Both the position numbers and the translations under genes were made by a program. The notes under the pieces were generated by a model, which saw nothing but the letters and a program-made list of their open reading frames with translations, did not search any database and was not told the DNA's origin. Source: Schistosoma haematobium (lineage: Eukaryota; Platyhelminthes; Trematoda; Strigeidida; Schistosomatidae). Taken from it: 64,000 nucleotides of DNA. Below are positions 52,067 to 62,739 of this stretch, piece by piece. Every line of letters begins with the position of its first letter. Within the stretch, counting starts at the first letter, position 1. The stretch covers positions 18,593,501-18,657,500 of the forward strand of contig NC_067201.1 of assembly GCF_000699445.3 (NCBI RefSeq), given 5' to 3'.

Positions 52067-53468
52067 GTACCATATCTCAAGTGAACATATTCAAATGGAA
52101 TTAACAAAATTTATGGTATAAAAGTTGAGATAATATCATTGCTAGTGAATACTAAGTGTATGAAGTATAGTTAACAAGAAACTACTTGATTTAAAGACTC
52201 AATGAAATGAAATAATATTAAAACCCAATATGTAGAGAGGAAGATAGAGAGTGAGGACAACTATACCACGTTGACTGATTTTAAGCAATTATCTAGGGAT
52301 TTCCACCACAGTTTACTATTATTTCACGAAGTGTATATTTCACACATCTCAAACCAGCGGTCTCCGATTTTATAGATTGGTACCATGTACTCAATTGAGG
52401 CTCCAACGATAACCAAAGTTATCAAATTAACAATTTCACTACTTGTTTTAAGGTTAAGCATGAACACAAGTTCCTTCTGAACCAACATTTTAGATTTACA
52501 GTATGGGGTTGAGGTCGTTGACACAGCCGTCGAGTGCTTTCAGGTTTTCAATGAGTGATCTAACATTTATCGGTTCATAGTTTCAATGAAGTTTTAGATT
52601 TAATGAGTCTTCTTCAAGAGTTTCTGACAGTTAGGTTAAAATAGATAAGTTGGACAGCCATAACAAATAACATTTGATGCAAGCAATTCCACTGGTACGA
52701 TTTATATCATTTTTATGAAGAATCTTTAATAAATTGACTCACTTTATTGACAATTCTTTCGATGAAACACTGTCGAAAGCTGTTATTTCCACGAAACTGG
52801 CGAGAACATTTGCCTTCAATCATCTTCGATAGTGGGGCTATGAAAATAATGTAAAGGTTCATATATCTGGATAGTCGTTTGACTGTCAATACTAGTAAGG
52901 AGAACAAATTCAATCCTTCTAAAACATTTTAAGACTTCTTTTTGCAATCTGAGCCATATATTGCATCATCATAATTGTTGTATGGTCGTAAAAAATTTGG
53001 TGTGTATTACTACGGAATGTTCAGTTATATTTCATACTTGCAAATATGGTCTCTTTTAGCTCAAAACCTTTGATAGCGGTGTGTGTAATTACTATTTCCG
53101 AAGAATTTATTCCATTCAGTGATAATAATGTATAGAAAATCATGAGGCATGACATGTGTTTGGACTCAATTTAGTCCATCATTCATCTGATTAACTCATT
53201 TTTATATGTTTACGGTGATGACCTGAGCGCATGGCACTCATTTTGTTCCAATTACTGCCATACTATGCGTTGTCTACTGACTGAGGCTAGTGACTTGGTT
53301 CAGCTGAACGACTGATAGTTGTGTAACAAGCCAATGTGTTGTAAATAAATAACGACATATGACTTGGGAATTTTTGAATTACAAGATAGATTGCGTATTT
53401 TTCTCCATGTATTAATGTTATGAAAATAATAATTAACCACTACTGTTCTTGTTGATTGCTTGTTTTAG
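52067..53468. other. Intron 5 end, nothing recognised
   Basis: AT-rich intron. A minus-strand run near 52740 (aaagtgagtcaat...cactgtcgaaagctg) weakly recalls the LINE motif FDS/TAFDSVS, but no continuous similarity is visible. Confidence 0.5.
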
Positions 53469-53607
53469 ATTTGGTTGTGTCGATTGGCCTTATTAGTTCG
53501 TACGCAAAATTATAAATTGGCTGAACATGAATTTGCTACTTTTCATAACATGGAAGCACCGAATTTCTATTTTGAATATTCTCCCCAAAGATATCCTGGA
53601 CGGACAG
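53469..53607 (+). CDS. TRAPPC12: TRAPPC12-like, exon 6
   Basis: Acceptor tgcttgttttag, donor GTACTG at 53608. It reads IWLCRLALLVRTQNYKLAEH, EFATFHNMEAPNFYFEYSPQ, RYPGRTG and ends in phase 1. This is the hallmark TRAPPC12 segment (vertebrate form L.LW..RLALL, A..E...FG..D.PD.YYEY.P..YPGR.GSM.PFS). The YPGR motif and the preceding YFEY make the identification firm. Confidence 0.9.
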
Positions 53608-53719
53608 GTACTGAAGTATATATATATAGGGGTGTTGTGTTCATTGAGCTAAATGATTTAGTCGCAGAGCTTTCAATTCCATTCTTGACATCTTAAGCGC
53701 CTATTTCATGTAGAAGTTA
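53608..53719. other. Intron 6 start
   Basis: Short non-coding lead into a minus-strand Penelope-like element. Confidence 0.4.
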
Positions 53720-55690
53720 CTTCACAGGTGCTATGTCAGCTCGTCCTGATGGCTTTGCTTGTGATTGGCTGTCTTGGTTGATTTTTCTGTTTTCACCTGC
53801 TCTCGGTTTTCTGTTTGACTATCTTTGCCGTTGATCTCTGGCCTTGTGATTGATTTCGTCGTTTCTCTAATAGTCTCTATATACATAATCATTTGCATGC
53901 ACTGATATCATCAATAATATATCGTATCACCTTACTGTTTATTTATGGGTAGGTGAAGGCGTCCACTTTTTTTAATATATTCTTCACAGTATAACTTATA
54001 TTGTAGAAGGTATTGAGTTTTCCTTCTTTTACTGTTGTGTCTTTTGGCGTCCATAGTGTGGTTGTGTTAGTTTCTGAACGTCATCGATCTCAAAAGACTC
54101 CAGAATCCCTATGACAGTTTCAGAGATATTTTTCACATACGGTAGCACAACTTGTTTCTCGGTTTCCGGGATTGGTTACTTAACGATATATCTATTGATT
54201 AGGCACTTTTTAGTGAATTTTTCGGGAATGCCATTCTTATGAAAGACTAACAGATGCTTTTCCTAAATTTTTCATGTGGTGGGAGTGCTGCAGTTGGCTT
54301 AGACTCTTTTGGTCATTGTCTGGACACAACTGTTAGCATGTTGCCAGATTGTTGCTGTATGACTTGGTTCCCTGCATACTTGTTTTTCTCCGTTGATTAG
54401 AACATTCAGGAATAATATTTTGTTTCCCATATCCTTTGTAATTGTAACATTATCGAATATGTTGTCGGTTAACTTATGAGTATTCTTAGGTTTGTTACTT
54501 TTGAAGATAACAAATTTGTTATCTACATAACGTATTCAAATCTTTGGCTTGATCATTGACAAAGTTGTAGCTTCAAATCTTTTCATTACAGCTTCTGTGA
54601 TTGGTGAAGCGAATGTCCGGCGCTTTAATCGGATCCCAAACCAATGGTGCACACGGGTTCCAGTATCCTGAGGGAACAAATGGCGTATGAACCAATTGTT
54701 GGTCACCGGCTTCCATGGGACTGCATCTCCTTACGATGCTCCACTGCCTTATGGATCAGGCCTTCAGGTCGAAGGCTCGGGGAGTGGCCCCTTAAGGAAG
54801 CCACCTGTTTCGGTTTGGGCACCCGGGCATTATCACAGCCCTCACACATATCGAATGGGATTTGTGTGGCGCATATGTATTTGGTGCCTCCTTGTACCAA
54901 TATCTATGTGTTAAAATAATAATAGTAATCTGTGATTGGTCCTGATATAGGGTACCTCATTGTAGTCTTTTTTATTTGTCAGTAAATCTGACTACTGAAT
55001 TAAAAGTACGTTCAAGAAACAGATCTGTGAATTCTGTCTATTTCGAGTACTATATTTTTGTGTTCTATGAGTTCATCGTTGCTGAGAAGTCTCGATATTG
55101 TATTTGTAATGAGCTTCGCTTTTACTAAAGTGAAATGAACCGCAAAATCCAAGGTCATTGTTACTTCGTCGTTGGTCAGTTGTAAATTTTTGATCTTGTT
55201 TCAGAACTGTGTTGAGGAGTTGACCGAATGATTGTACAATCCAGTCAGATGTTCTACTATCGTGTAGAGTTTTTTTAGTATATGGTAGGTTGGTATCTCT
55301 GGTGTTGACATGGATGGTTAAAATGGTACATTGGGTTTGTGCAACTTCGGTCTTCTGTAAAATCAAGGAAAATAAGTCCATCATATCTTCTTTGTCACTG
55401 GTGTTGGTTTGTAGTTTATCCGCCTTTGACGAGTTTTCCTAGAGTTTTATTCATTAGACTGTCTATTCTTTAATAGAATTTTTCACTAGTGTTTCGTATG
55501 CATTGTTATCTTTGATTAGGTCCTCAACTTTCTGAATGTAATTTTCTTCATTCATAAATACTGTTGTCCATCGTTTGTCTCCTGGTACGATGAAGGTGTT
55601 CTTCTTTTCAGTCTTTTTTTTTAAACTATTTACTTCTCTGTAATATATGTGGGGTTAAGCTGATATGAAATTTTCGGACTAGCTCACCTC
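53720..55690 (-). mobile_element. Penelope-like element, split by a SINE
   Basis: On the minus strand, right to left: an N-terminal region with KKNTFIVPGDKRWTTVFMNE and YIQKVEDLIKDNNAYETLVK (the DKG...YI.K...L..D..Y motif of Penelope-like RTs), and a degenerate fingers region. Then comes a SINE insertion (54606-54928), then IRYVDNKFVIFKSNKPK (RT motif C, usually YVDD), ILFLNVLINGEKQ, IPEKFTKKCLINRYI and QVVLPYVKNISETVIGILES. All are broken by stops. No GIY-YIG region could be traced beyond 54060. The boundaries are estimates. Confidence 0.78.
54594..54940 (+). repeat. SINE copy with 12-bp target duplication
   Basis: The SINE (54606-54928, 323 bp) is flanked by tctgtgattggt at 54594-54605 and 54929-54940, a perfect 12-bp duplication. 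It begins gaagcgaatgtccggcgctt, and ends gtaccaatatctatgtgtta with a short AAT-rich tail. It is inserted into the minus-strand Penelope-like element, so it is younger than that element. Confidence 0.88.
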
Positions 55691-56321
55691 TACATGAAGT
55701 GGACACTAAAGATCTTGTTAACAATAAGCTCAGAGAACACAACTCCACCAAAACCACTGACCTGAGCTGTGAATCTCCGTCATTCCAATATATATGTGTA
55801 TGCTACATTTGCGTTGTTTTTCGTTTTATATTATTTTACTGTTTAAATTCAATAGGAATGAATTTTTTATCGGTTACAAATCTGCACAATGGCAATTAAT
55901 GTAGCTCATTAACGAGGCACATATTCACGTAAAGAGTTTTTCTGTCACAGTTTCTATATAACGCTACCCAACTGTCCAGTGGGGTAGCTGGGGTGAAGTT
56001 CGGACCTTTAGTTTGTTAACTGAAATCTAAGTGCTTTAACGAATAGGTTACCACTCCCTATTAAATTCATAACAGGTAAGTAACTGGCATGATTTCTCAA
56101 CTCATCTGCAGGTTAAAATTGTTATCATTTGGTGCTTATCTAAAATAATTGTATTTCAGCATACTGTACCACATTATGAGATAATCTCAGTCTTTTTAGC
56201 TCGTTGATGTATCAACAGACTATATCCGCTATCAATGGTGTTAAAGTAGTATTTATGAATTGTACTCACTCTTTCGGAACTATTGTTTTATTTGGTCCCT
56301 GTACGTTCAATGATGTCTTTG
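55691..56321. other. Intron 6 interior, nothing recognised
   Basis: No coding or repeat signal recognised. The frame at 55699-55899 has no domain signature. Confidence 0.45.
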
Positions 56322-56689
56322 GTTCTTGTTGTAACGGGTGACTGCAGATTAGATGGGCAGCGTTTTATTGATCGATTCAGTGACACGTAAAACACGCACG
56401 GACGACCTAGAGTCCCGATTGGCCCTGCTTCGCTGTCTAACCCAGCCAGTTGAGTCCAGAACACAAGTCACAGCCTCTGAGATATGAATCGTTGTATTTC
56501 AGACATACTCTATTTATATACCAACCAAGCAGACCACATCGTACCATAAAAATAGAAAACAACATCTGTACAGTATTTAACGAGTGAAATAAATAATGAC
56601 CAATAGGAATTGTACATTTAAAGTCTAAGGACATCATTAGACTTAACATGATAATGATTGGTAGATTATTCTGCATCCATAACAGTTCT
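56322..56689 (-). repeat. Solo LTR with GTTCT target duplication
   Basis: The LTR (56327-56684, 358 bp) runs on the + strand from TGTTGTAACGG to CATCCATAACA and is flanked by GTTCT at 56322-56326 and 56685-56689. It is a diverged relative of the 563-bp Gypsy LTR next door: shared strings include ttgagtccagaacaca, tttatata.caa.ca and cgtaccataaaa. No internal region remains, so LTR-LTR recombination has removed it. Confidence 0.88.
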
Positions 56690-56721
56690 AGTCAAAAACA
56701 CCTTACTCAACCTTAGTGTTA

Positions 56722-56726
56722 CTAAC
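56722..56726 (+). repeat. Target-site duplication CTAAC (Gypsy, left)
   Basis: CTAAC occurs directly before the element at 56722-56726 and directly after it at 60530-60534. This fixes the outer boundary of the 3' LTR at 56727, that is, including the duplicated LTR end. Confidence 0.93.
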
Positions 56727-57289
56727 TGTTATGACCTTGAAGTTGAGGGTTCAAAACTTTTCTCCACCCCGTCGCCAATTGTTATGACCTTGGATGTCTG
56801 ACTTTTCGATCACACGACTTATCTACCAATCCGAATACGACTTATACGAATCTTCACACTAGGCCAACCAATGACGTTCAACCGGTGTGGGCAGTTTAGC
56901 GTCCTTATTGGTCCTATGTCCTACGAGCCCTTCCACTTGAGTCCAGAACACAATACCAGCTTCCGAATCAGAGCAGATCGTTTATTTCATGCATACTTGG
57001 TTTATATATCAATCACACAGACCGCAACGTACCATAAAATAGGAAATAATATTTGTACACAAATAAGCCCAAAAAGTGGCTGTGAATGTGGGAGGCAGTA
57101 GTTAATAAACTGAACATAACTTAAGAACCGTAAATCGTACAATAATAAATTATAGGCCAAAATATAGCTTGTCATAAGAGGGATATAAATATACATAGTG
57201 TAATTGTTGAGTAGTTATACAATAAGAATATTAGTCCATGAATAGTCCTCGGAAGTTACCTGTAATTTAATCTCCACTCGGATATAACA
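56727..57289 (-). repeat. Gypsy 3' LTR (563 bp)
   Basis: On the minus strand TGTTATATCCGAGTGG to GGTCATAACA. The end motif GGTCATAACA occurs twice, at 56780-56789 and 56727-56736, with a primer-binding-site copy between them. Confidence 0.92.
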
Positions 57290-57364
57290 CCTCCCTTTTT
57301 TTTTTGAAAATTACAACTTTAGATTCTGATTAAAAAAAAAGAATTATATGTGACTTTAAATTCC

Positions 57365-59758
57365 TCAACATTCTCCTCCTCCTCGAAATAATGTTGGGTC
57401 CTTATGGCTCCAAATTACAACTAGTAGGACTTTATTTAAACCATGTTTCTCGTATTGACTGGAGAATCCACTAAAAATGACTAGATGATGATGAACGACC
57501 TTTGACCTGAGTTCATTATTTTCAAATTCATTATGAATCTCGTTAGCAGATAACGAGTCATTAAGAAAGTCAACGTCTAACAGAATTAAATTAGATTTTT
57601 GGCCATCATTCGACTCAGCTGACATATTTCCCTCATTGTTATAAGAAGTTTCATCAAAATCATATGCATTATTCTGAGAATCAATATCTGGCACACTGTC
57701 ATTAGAAATGGGATAAGTTGACTCAATATAAAATTCTGTCTTCCGGTGATTTTGAGTAACATCTGGTACAATTTGGTTCATCGTGTTGCTCCAGTTATTT
57801 TCTGAATACGAGTCACCATAGCTTTCTCGACTAATAGCACGTGGACCACAATTTTGTTCGAGCTGACGTTTATTTTCGCAGCTAGACAGTACCAGTAGTG
57901 TTTCATTTGATTCTGGACTCTGAGCATCATCTACAGGATCTGGCTCCTGATCATCTGGTATTGTCACAACTTCATGTGCATTTAGCACAATATTTTCTTG
58001 CTCTGAGCTGGACACGTTACCAATATTACGTTTTCCTTCTGGCAAAGGTAATGGATATGAATGATTTTGTAAAGCGTCATTTAATCCTGTTGAAAAATCT
58101 GCACAAAGGCGAATAGCTCCGCTCGCTTTCTGAACTACTACAATTGGTGCTGCCCATGCCGAATAATTAACAGGTTGTATAACACCGAGTTCCTCTAGTC
58201 GGTCTAATTCTTTGTCGACTTTGTCAATAGCTGCATATGGAACTTGACGCTTTGGACGGAAAACAGGTTTTACATCCTGTCGTAGGTATAATTTTGCCTT
58301 CTCAATTGTGCAGCATCCCAATTGATTCTGGAACAAGTTTTTATGTTTCTGCAAAAGATCTTCTATCGTTACGACTTTCTTGGTTACATGAACTGCGGGT
58401 GGATCTCTAGGATTATTTGCGCCTTTCATTGTGCATATTTCATTTAATGGTACATCCCATAAATTTAGTTTATCTATCCAGTCTATACCAATAAGGTCTA
58501 ACTCATGTCTGTTCGTTAAGTAGCAATTTCCTGTAAAGTAATTACCTCGGAATTTAACAGAGCATTTTATCATTCCCACAAGTTTCAATATATCTCCGGA
58601 CGCATTCCGTGCAGTGTGCTCTGTTGGTAATACTTTCGGACACCCAATTAAATACCAAGTTCGTCTCGAGATTAGTGTGATATCTGACGCTGTGTCCAAT
58701 TGCAATCGAATATAAACACCATTAACAATTAATTCCACATATCTTCTTTTATTCGCTACGCTTAGAGCCCGTGTAGAATATACGCTGTTTATATACTTAT
58801 TTTCGTACTGGTGCGGACGTCTGGTTCGTTTTGGTCTTAAACTTTCTCTAGTTCGGCAGACTAATTCTTTGTGGCCAACTTTATTGCATATAGTGCATCT
58901 ATGATTTCTAAACCGGCAAAATCTTGAGAAATGCCATGCACCACAATACCAACATTTAGTTGCAGGTTTAGGAGCTTTTGAGTGATATTTATGACTTTTG
59001 GTACTATTTTGTCTTTGACCTGTCTTGACAGCATGAACAGAATTTGAGGGCACAACACTTTTGGTTTCCAGCATAGCTGTATCTTGTTTTAGGTTTATTA
59101 ATCGTTGACATTCAGTGGTGATAGTTTGTAACGTCATTTCATCATCATGTTCCATACGGGATAACAACTTCATGCGAAAGTCAGCATCAACAGGAGAGTT
59201 CAGACCAGAAATGAATAATAAGCATTTAAATTGATCACTGGTTAATACATTTAATTTAAATCGTTCTGCTTGTAAATTTACTCTTCCGGCGTACGTATTA
59301 TAATCTTCATCAGCCTCTTTAGTCAGCTGTAGACAGTTATACCGGATACGGAATAAAGACGCCTGTTCACAAAACATTTTATTTAGGATGTTAACAGTTT
59401 CATCGAAATTAACTTCTCGCGGATGTTTAGGCAGAATATGGTTTTTATACTTTTGATGCTCATTAGGACCAAGTTTCTGTAATAGCAGCCGGACTTTCTT
59501 TGCATCATCCATAGTAGCAAATTCTACTCGAAAAATATCTTCTACTCTGCCGAACCATGCTTCAAAAGTGTGACCGCTGTCTGCATCAAATATAAATTCT
59601 GGAATTGGATTGAGATATGATTCTATACTTCTATAATCTGGATTACCTTGTTGAATAGATAGTTTACCCAAAAGTGCCTCCAATAGTTGTTGTTGCGAAG
59701 CTAACATTTGATGCTGCTGCTGTAATAATAACTGCAATTGTTCTGAAGAATCTGACAT
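57365..59758 (-). CDS. Gag-protease with truncated RT and Pol tail, 797 aa
   Basis: A single open frame on the minus strand starts MSDSSEQLQLLLQQQHQMLA (Gln-rich helix). Gag capsid occupies residues about 50-225. Two zinc knuckles follow: 269-281 (CWYC...H....C, one residue short of CX2CX4HX4C) and 288-301 (CTICNKVGHKELVC, canonical). The aspartic protease has LDTAS at 354-358, where DTG or DSG is usual. The RT start (RPKRQVPYAAIDKVDKELDR, NYSAWAAPIVVVQKASGAIR) breaks off at PLPLPE (about 574). The rest is an acidic Asn/Ser-rich tail ending DPTLFRGGGEC. The deletion is in frame. It may still form particles; it cannot copy or integrate itself. Confidence 0.9.
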   Translation of the reverse strand: MSDSSEQLQLLLQQQHQMLASQQQLLEALLGKLSIQQGNPDYRSIESYLNPIPEFIFDADSGHTFEAWFGRVEDIFRVEFATMDDAKKVRLLLQKLGPNEHQKYKNHILPKHPREVNFDETVNILNKMFCEQASLFRIRYNCLQLTKEADEDYNTYAGRVNLQAERFKLNVLTSDQFKCLLFISGLNSPVDADFRMKLLSRMEHDDEMTLQTITTECQRLINLKQDTAMLETKSVVPSNSVHAVKTGQRQNSTKSHKYHSKAPKPATKCWYCGAWHFSRFCRFRNHRCTICNKVGHKELVCRTRESLRPKRTRRPHQYENKYINSVYSTRALSVANKRRYVELIVNGVYIRLQLDTASDITLISRRTWYLIGCPKVLPTEHTARNASGDILKLVGMIKCSVKFRGNYFTGNCYLTNRHELDLIGIDWIDKLNLWDVPLNEICTMKGANNPRDPPAVHVTKKVVTIEDLLQKHKNLFQNQLGCCTIEKAKLYLRQDVKPVFRPKRQVPYAAIDKVDKELDRLEELGVIQPVNYSAWAAPIVVVQKASGAIRLCADFSTGLNDALQNHSYPLPLPEGKRNIGNVSSSEQENIVLNAHEVVTIPDDQEPDPVDDAQSPESNETLLVLSSCENKRQLEQNCGPRAISRESYGDSYSENNWSNTMNQIVPDVTQNHRKTEFYIESTYPISNDSVPDIDSQNNAYDFDETSYNNEGNMSAESNDGQKSNLILLDVDFLNDSLSANEIHNEFENNELRSKVVHHHLVIFSGFSSQYEKHGLNKVLLVVIWSHKDPTLFRGGGEC

Positions 59759-59889
59759 TTTTTTTTTTTTTTAAAATAAAAATTTTACTGCTAATAATAA
59801 TATTAATCCAAAAATCACCGGCAACTTATTACAGATAATTTATTTCCAAAATCTGAGTCACCACTTGTATTATTATTATTTCTTTGTTG

Positions 59890-60030
59890 CCAAATTCCCC
59901 GTCGCCAATTGTTATGACCTTGCGTCTCCCAATTATTTTGTTTTTGCCAAAATCCCCGTCGCCAATTGTTATGACCTTGAAGTTGAGGGTTCAAAACTTT
60001 TCTCCACCCCGTCGCCAATTGTTATGACCT
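59890..60030 (-). repeat. Triplicated LTR end plus primer-binding site
   Basis: On the minus strand the unit GGTCATAACAATTGGCGACG (GGG) occurs three times, with the LTR-end 10-mer at 60020-60029, 59967-59976 and 59910-59919, spaced 53 and 57 bp. The target duplication shows that the LTR now ends at the second copy, so the LTR contains one complete primer-binding site. The third copy lies in the leader. Confidence 0.9.
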
Positions 60031-60529
60031 TGGATGTCTGACTTTTCGATCACACGACTTATCTACCAATCCGAATACGACTTATACGAATCTTCACACT
60101 AGGCCAACCAATGACGTTCAACCGGTGTGGGCAGTTTAGCGTCCTTATTGGTCCTATGTCCTACGAGCCCTTCCACTTGAGTCCAGAACACAATACCAGC
60201 TTCCGAATCAGAGCAGATCGTTTATTTCATGCATACTTGGTTTATATATCAATCACACAGACCGCAACGTACCATAAAATAGGAAATAATATTTGTACAC
60301 AAATAAGCCCAAAAAGTGGCTGTGAATGTGGGAGGCAGTAGTTAATAAACTGAACATAACTTAAGAACCGTAAATCGTACAATAATAAATTATAGGCCAA
60401 AATATAGCTTGTCATAAGAGGGATATAAATATACATAGTGTAATTGTTGAGTAGTTATACAATAAGAATATTAGTCCATGAATAGTCCTCGGAAGTTACC
60501 TGTAATTTAATCTCCACTCGGATATAACA
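59967..60529 (-). repeat. Gypsy 5' LTR (563 bp)
   Basis: Same sequence as 56727-57289 as far as I can compare, and followed on the + side by CTAAC (60530-60534). The frames at 56871-57101 and 60111-60341, which are identical, are shadows within the LTRs. Confidence 0.92.
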
Positions 60530-60534
60530 CTAAC

Positions 60535-60989
60535 ATGAAATTGCTGTTGAGCATGAGCGATACTACGTTTGGTACTTGAATAATTTGGGTTGATTTTAAT
60601 AGTCTGGTTGATGAATCATATCAGTTGTAATCCTAATAATTCCAATCATCTTCATGTTTTACCATATGAGTCTGAATTATTTTCGTGGTACGTTCTTGAT
60701 TGTTTGCTCAGTCGTGAGTGAATTGTAATCACCTAATTAACTCTAATTCTAACTCACACAATATTAATCAAATACAAAATATTACTAAATGTCAATTTGC
60801 GGAAATGTTTCGAAAATATTGTACTACTCACGTTCTAGACGAGATTGTGAACAGAGTTCATAGGTCGTTATCATTCGCTCAAACGCAAAGACTAGTGCTG
60901 TTGAAGTGAATCTATATCACTTGTGCTCTTGTACTTTTTATTACTTTAAAACTGCACTTTTGATCATTTTTGTTTTTCTCTCCTCTTAG
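60535..60989. other. Intron 6 end, nothing recognised
   Basis: AT-rich sequence with an Asn-rich frame (60718-60909) that looks spurious. Confidence 0.5.
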
Positions 60990-61102
60990 GTTCTATCATT
61001 CCATTTTCTTTAAGACTACTTCATGCTGAATTACCATTTAATTTAAATCGTACAAATGAAGCATTAGATCGTCTATATTACTTATTAGCTATTATTGGTC
61101 GA
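60990..61102 (+). CDS. TRAPPC12: TRAPPC12-like, exon 7
   Basis: Acceptor tctcctcttag, donor GTACGT at 61103. Joined to the single G of exon 6 it reads GSIIPFSLRLLHAELPFNLN, RTNEALDRLYYLLAIIGR, ending in phase 0. The vertebrate counterpart is [32 protein letters not shown], so the match is strong across the helical-repeat region. Exons 6 and 7 are separated by 7.4 kb containing a Penelope-like element, a SINE, a solo LTR and the young Gypsy element. Confidence 0.9.
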
Positions 61103-62489
61103 GTACGTTTATTTGCAATTGGTTGAAATTTTTTGATGAAGTGCTACTTATTTTAGTCTTTATTGTTGACCCCTTAACTATGCTTCGACTTAAAGTCTAG
61201 TAATAACAACTGTATTTACTTTTATTTCACCGTGCAGTATCTCTACATTCCTCATACATTAGATGGATGAGTACACATACGTGTGTATATACTTACTGTG
61301 TCAGAAATACACCACGTCAAAGGAACTTACAATATCATGACGAATTAGAGAGATACAATTCAAAAACGTAAATAAGATATACCGAATAATCGAGTTCGAT
61401 AAAGAACAAAACCAAGGTAGATTTCATTTATTTACAAGTCTTACTGTTTGTAATAAAACTAGCAGAAACCTTCAGGAAACTCGTCAGGTTCATTTTGAGT
61501 CATACCTGATGACACCTCAAGTCACTGAGTTGCACGGTATGTAAGACCTTGCCTATGTATTCACGATAAATCTATAAGTATCGGCCCAGCACATCAACCT
61601 TTCTTCCTGCGGTTCTCTATCGTAAACTGATTGTCTCAGCTTTTTAGTGTCAGGAAAGCAATGTGTGGTTTGAATAACATTTGGAGGGGGCAGCATGCAT
61701 GAAAAGTATCTAGGTGGCCGAATAGGGTATTTCAAGATTATAATTATTTGAGAAATTATATATGGTATACTATAAATGTTACTGGATCTCGGCATTACTT
61801 ACGCAGTAGTGAAATCGTATATATGTAGTCCTTCGAAGATAACGATGACTGATTACAGAATACTCGCCGGAAATCATCTCAAAGAGTCTAGTTGTCCGAA
61901 TCATAATCCGAAATTCCTCTCATTGGCTAGACTATCGAAAATTTTGATATAGATCTTGCAACCCTGTTTACTACATGATTTGTTGATTATTTCCGAGAAT
62001 GTGACCACTAAATTTGTCCACAAACAGTCAAAATACCCACCCATTGTTAAAAGTTATTTGTGATCTAACTGGAGCAATGTCCAAATCATAAAAACGTTTA
62101 TACTGTTTAAATGTATGCGTGTAAACTTATTGGTATTAATCACTTAAGCAATTCATTTTCTCAAACCGTCAAGTATGTATTTGAATCACTACCAGTTTAG
62201 TTTGAATAACTAAGTCTTTTTACTAAAAAGTTGTACACTTGGTCGGCATTTAGTCTTTGACACGGTTTTGAATCTTGGTTAGTGAGAAATGATTTTACTG
62301 AAGGAAGAGTATAAGTTCATCAAAAATTCACTCTGTTGAACCTTGCTGGCTAAATATATTACAACCACATCTTCAAATTCACTTGGTATTGTTTACCTGA
62401 GTCTTCCCATTGATGTTTAAGAGTGCAATTGACCAGTCTCTTATTGGCATCTATGCATACTGTGTGCATTGCCTTAATTCACAAATATT
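61103..62489. other. Intron 7, first part, nothing recognised
   Basis: No repeat partner or frame of note. The frame at 61553-61795 on the minus strand has no signature. Confidence 0.45.
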
Positions 62490-62499
62490 CTAAGCAAAG

Positions 62500-62700
62500 A
62501 TGGTTAGTGGCTAGTAGTGGAATGCATGACTCGCGTTTCGTCCTATTTGGGACTCGTCAACTGGGTATACCTGCATTCCAGAGTTGATGTCCACTCCTGG
62601 ACTCGAACCTAGTACCGTTCGTTTCAAACACCATCGCGTTACTCACTTAGCTACTGATCAGTTGCAGTCCTAAACATCAATGGTAAGATTCAAGTAAACA
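62500..62700 (-). ncRNA. Hammerhead-bearing Sm-alpha-type unit (pair 2, minus)
   Basis: On the minus strand: an A-box-like region (gctaagtgagtaacgcgatgg), a B box (ggttcgagtccagg), then cccagTTGACGAGTCCCAAA and TAGGACGAAACGCGAGTC. Stem II (GTCC/GGAC) and the GAAA box are intact. The first core base is T instead of C (C3 to U), a change known to inactivate hammerheads. The full tRNA-like head is preserved. Confidence 0.75.
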
Positions 62701-62739
62701 ATACTAAGTGAATTTAAACTTCGCCCCATTGCACAAGCA

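Larger units (their letters stand above)
56727..60529 (-). mobile_element. Young Gypsy deletion derivative with intact ORF
   Basis: The 3803-bp element on the minus strand has 563-bp LTRs (56727-57289 and 59967-60529) that look identical by eye, a CTAAC duplication, a primer-binding site TGGCGACGGGG right after the 5' LTR (about 59953-59964), a polypurine tract (aaaaagggagg) before the 3' LTR and one 797-residue ORF. RT palm, RNase H and integrase are missing. LTR identity indicates a recent insertion. It must have been mobilised by enzymes of another copy. Confidence 0.93.

Noticed and set aside
59815..60018. Small repeat protein with QGHNNWRRG motifs upstream of the Gypsy ORF
   Set aside because: The repeats are translations of the tandem LTR-end/primer-binding-site units, not a selected protein.
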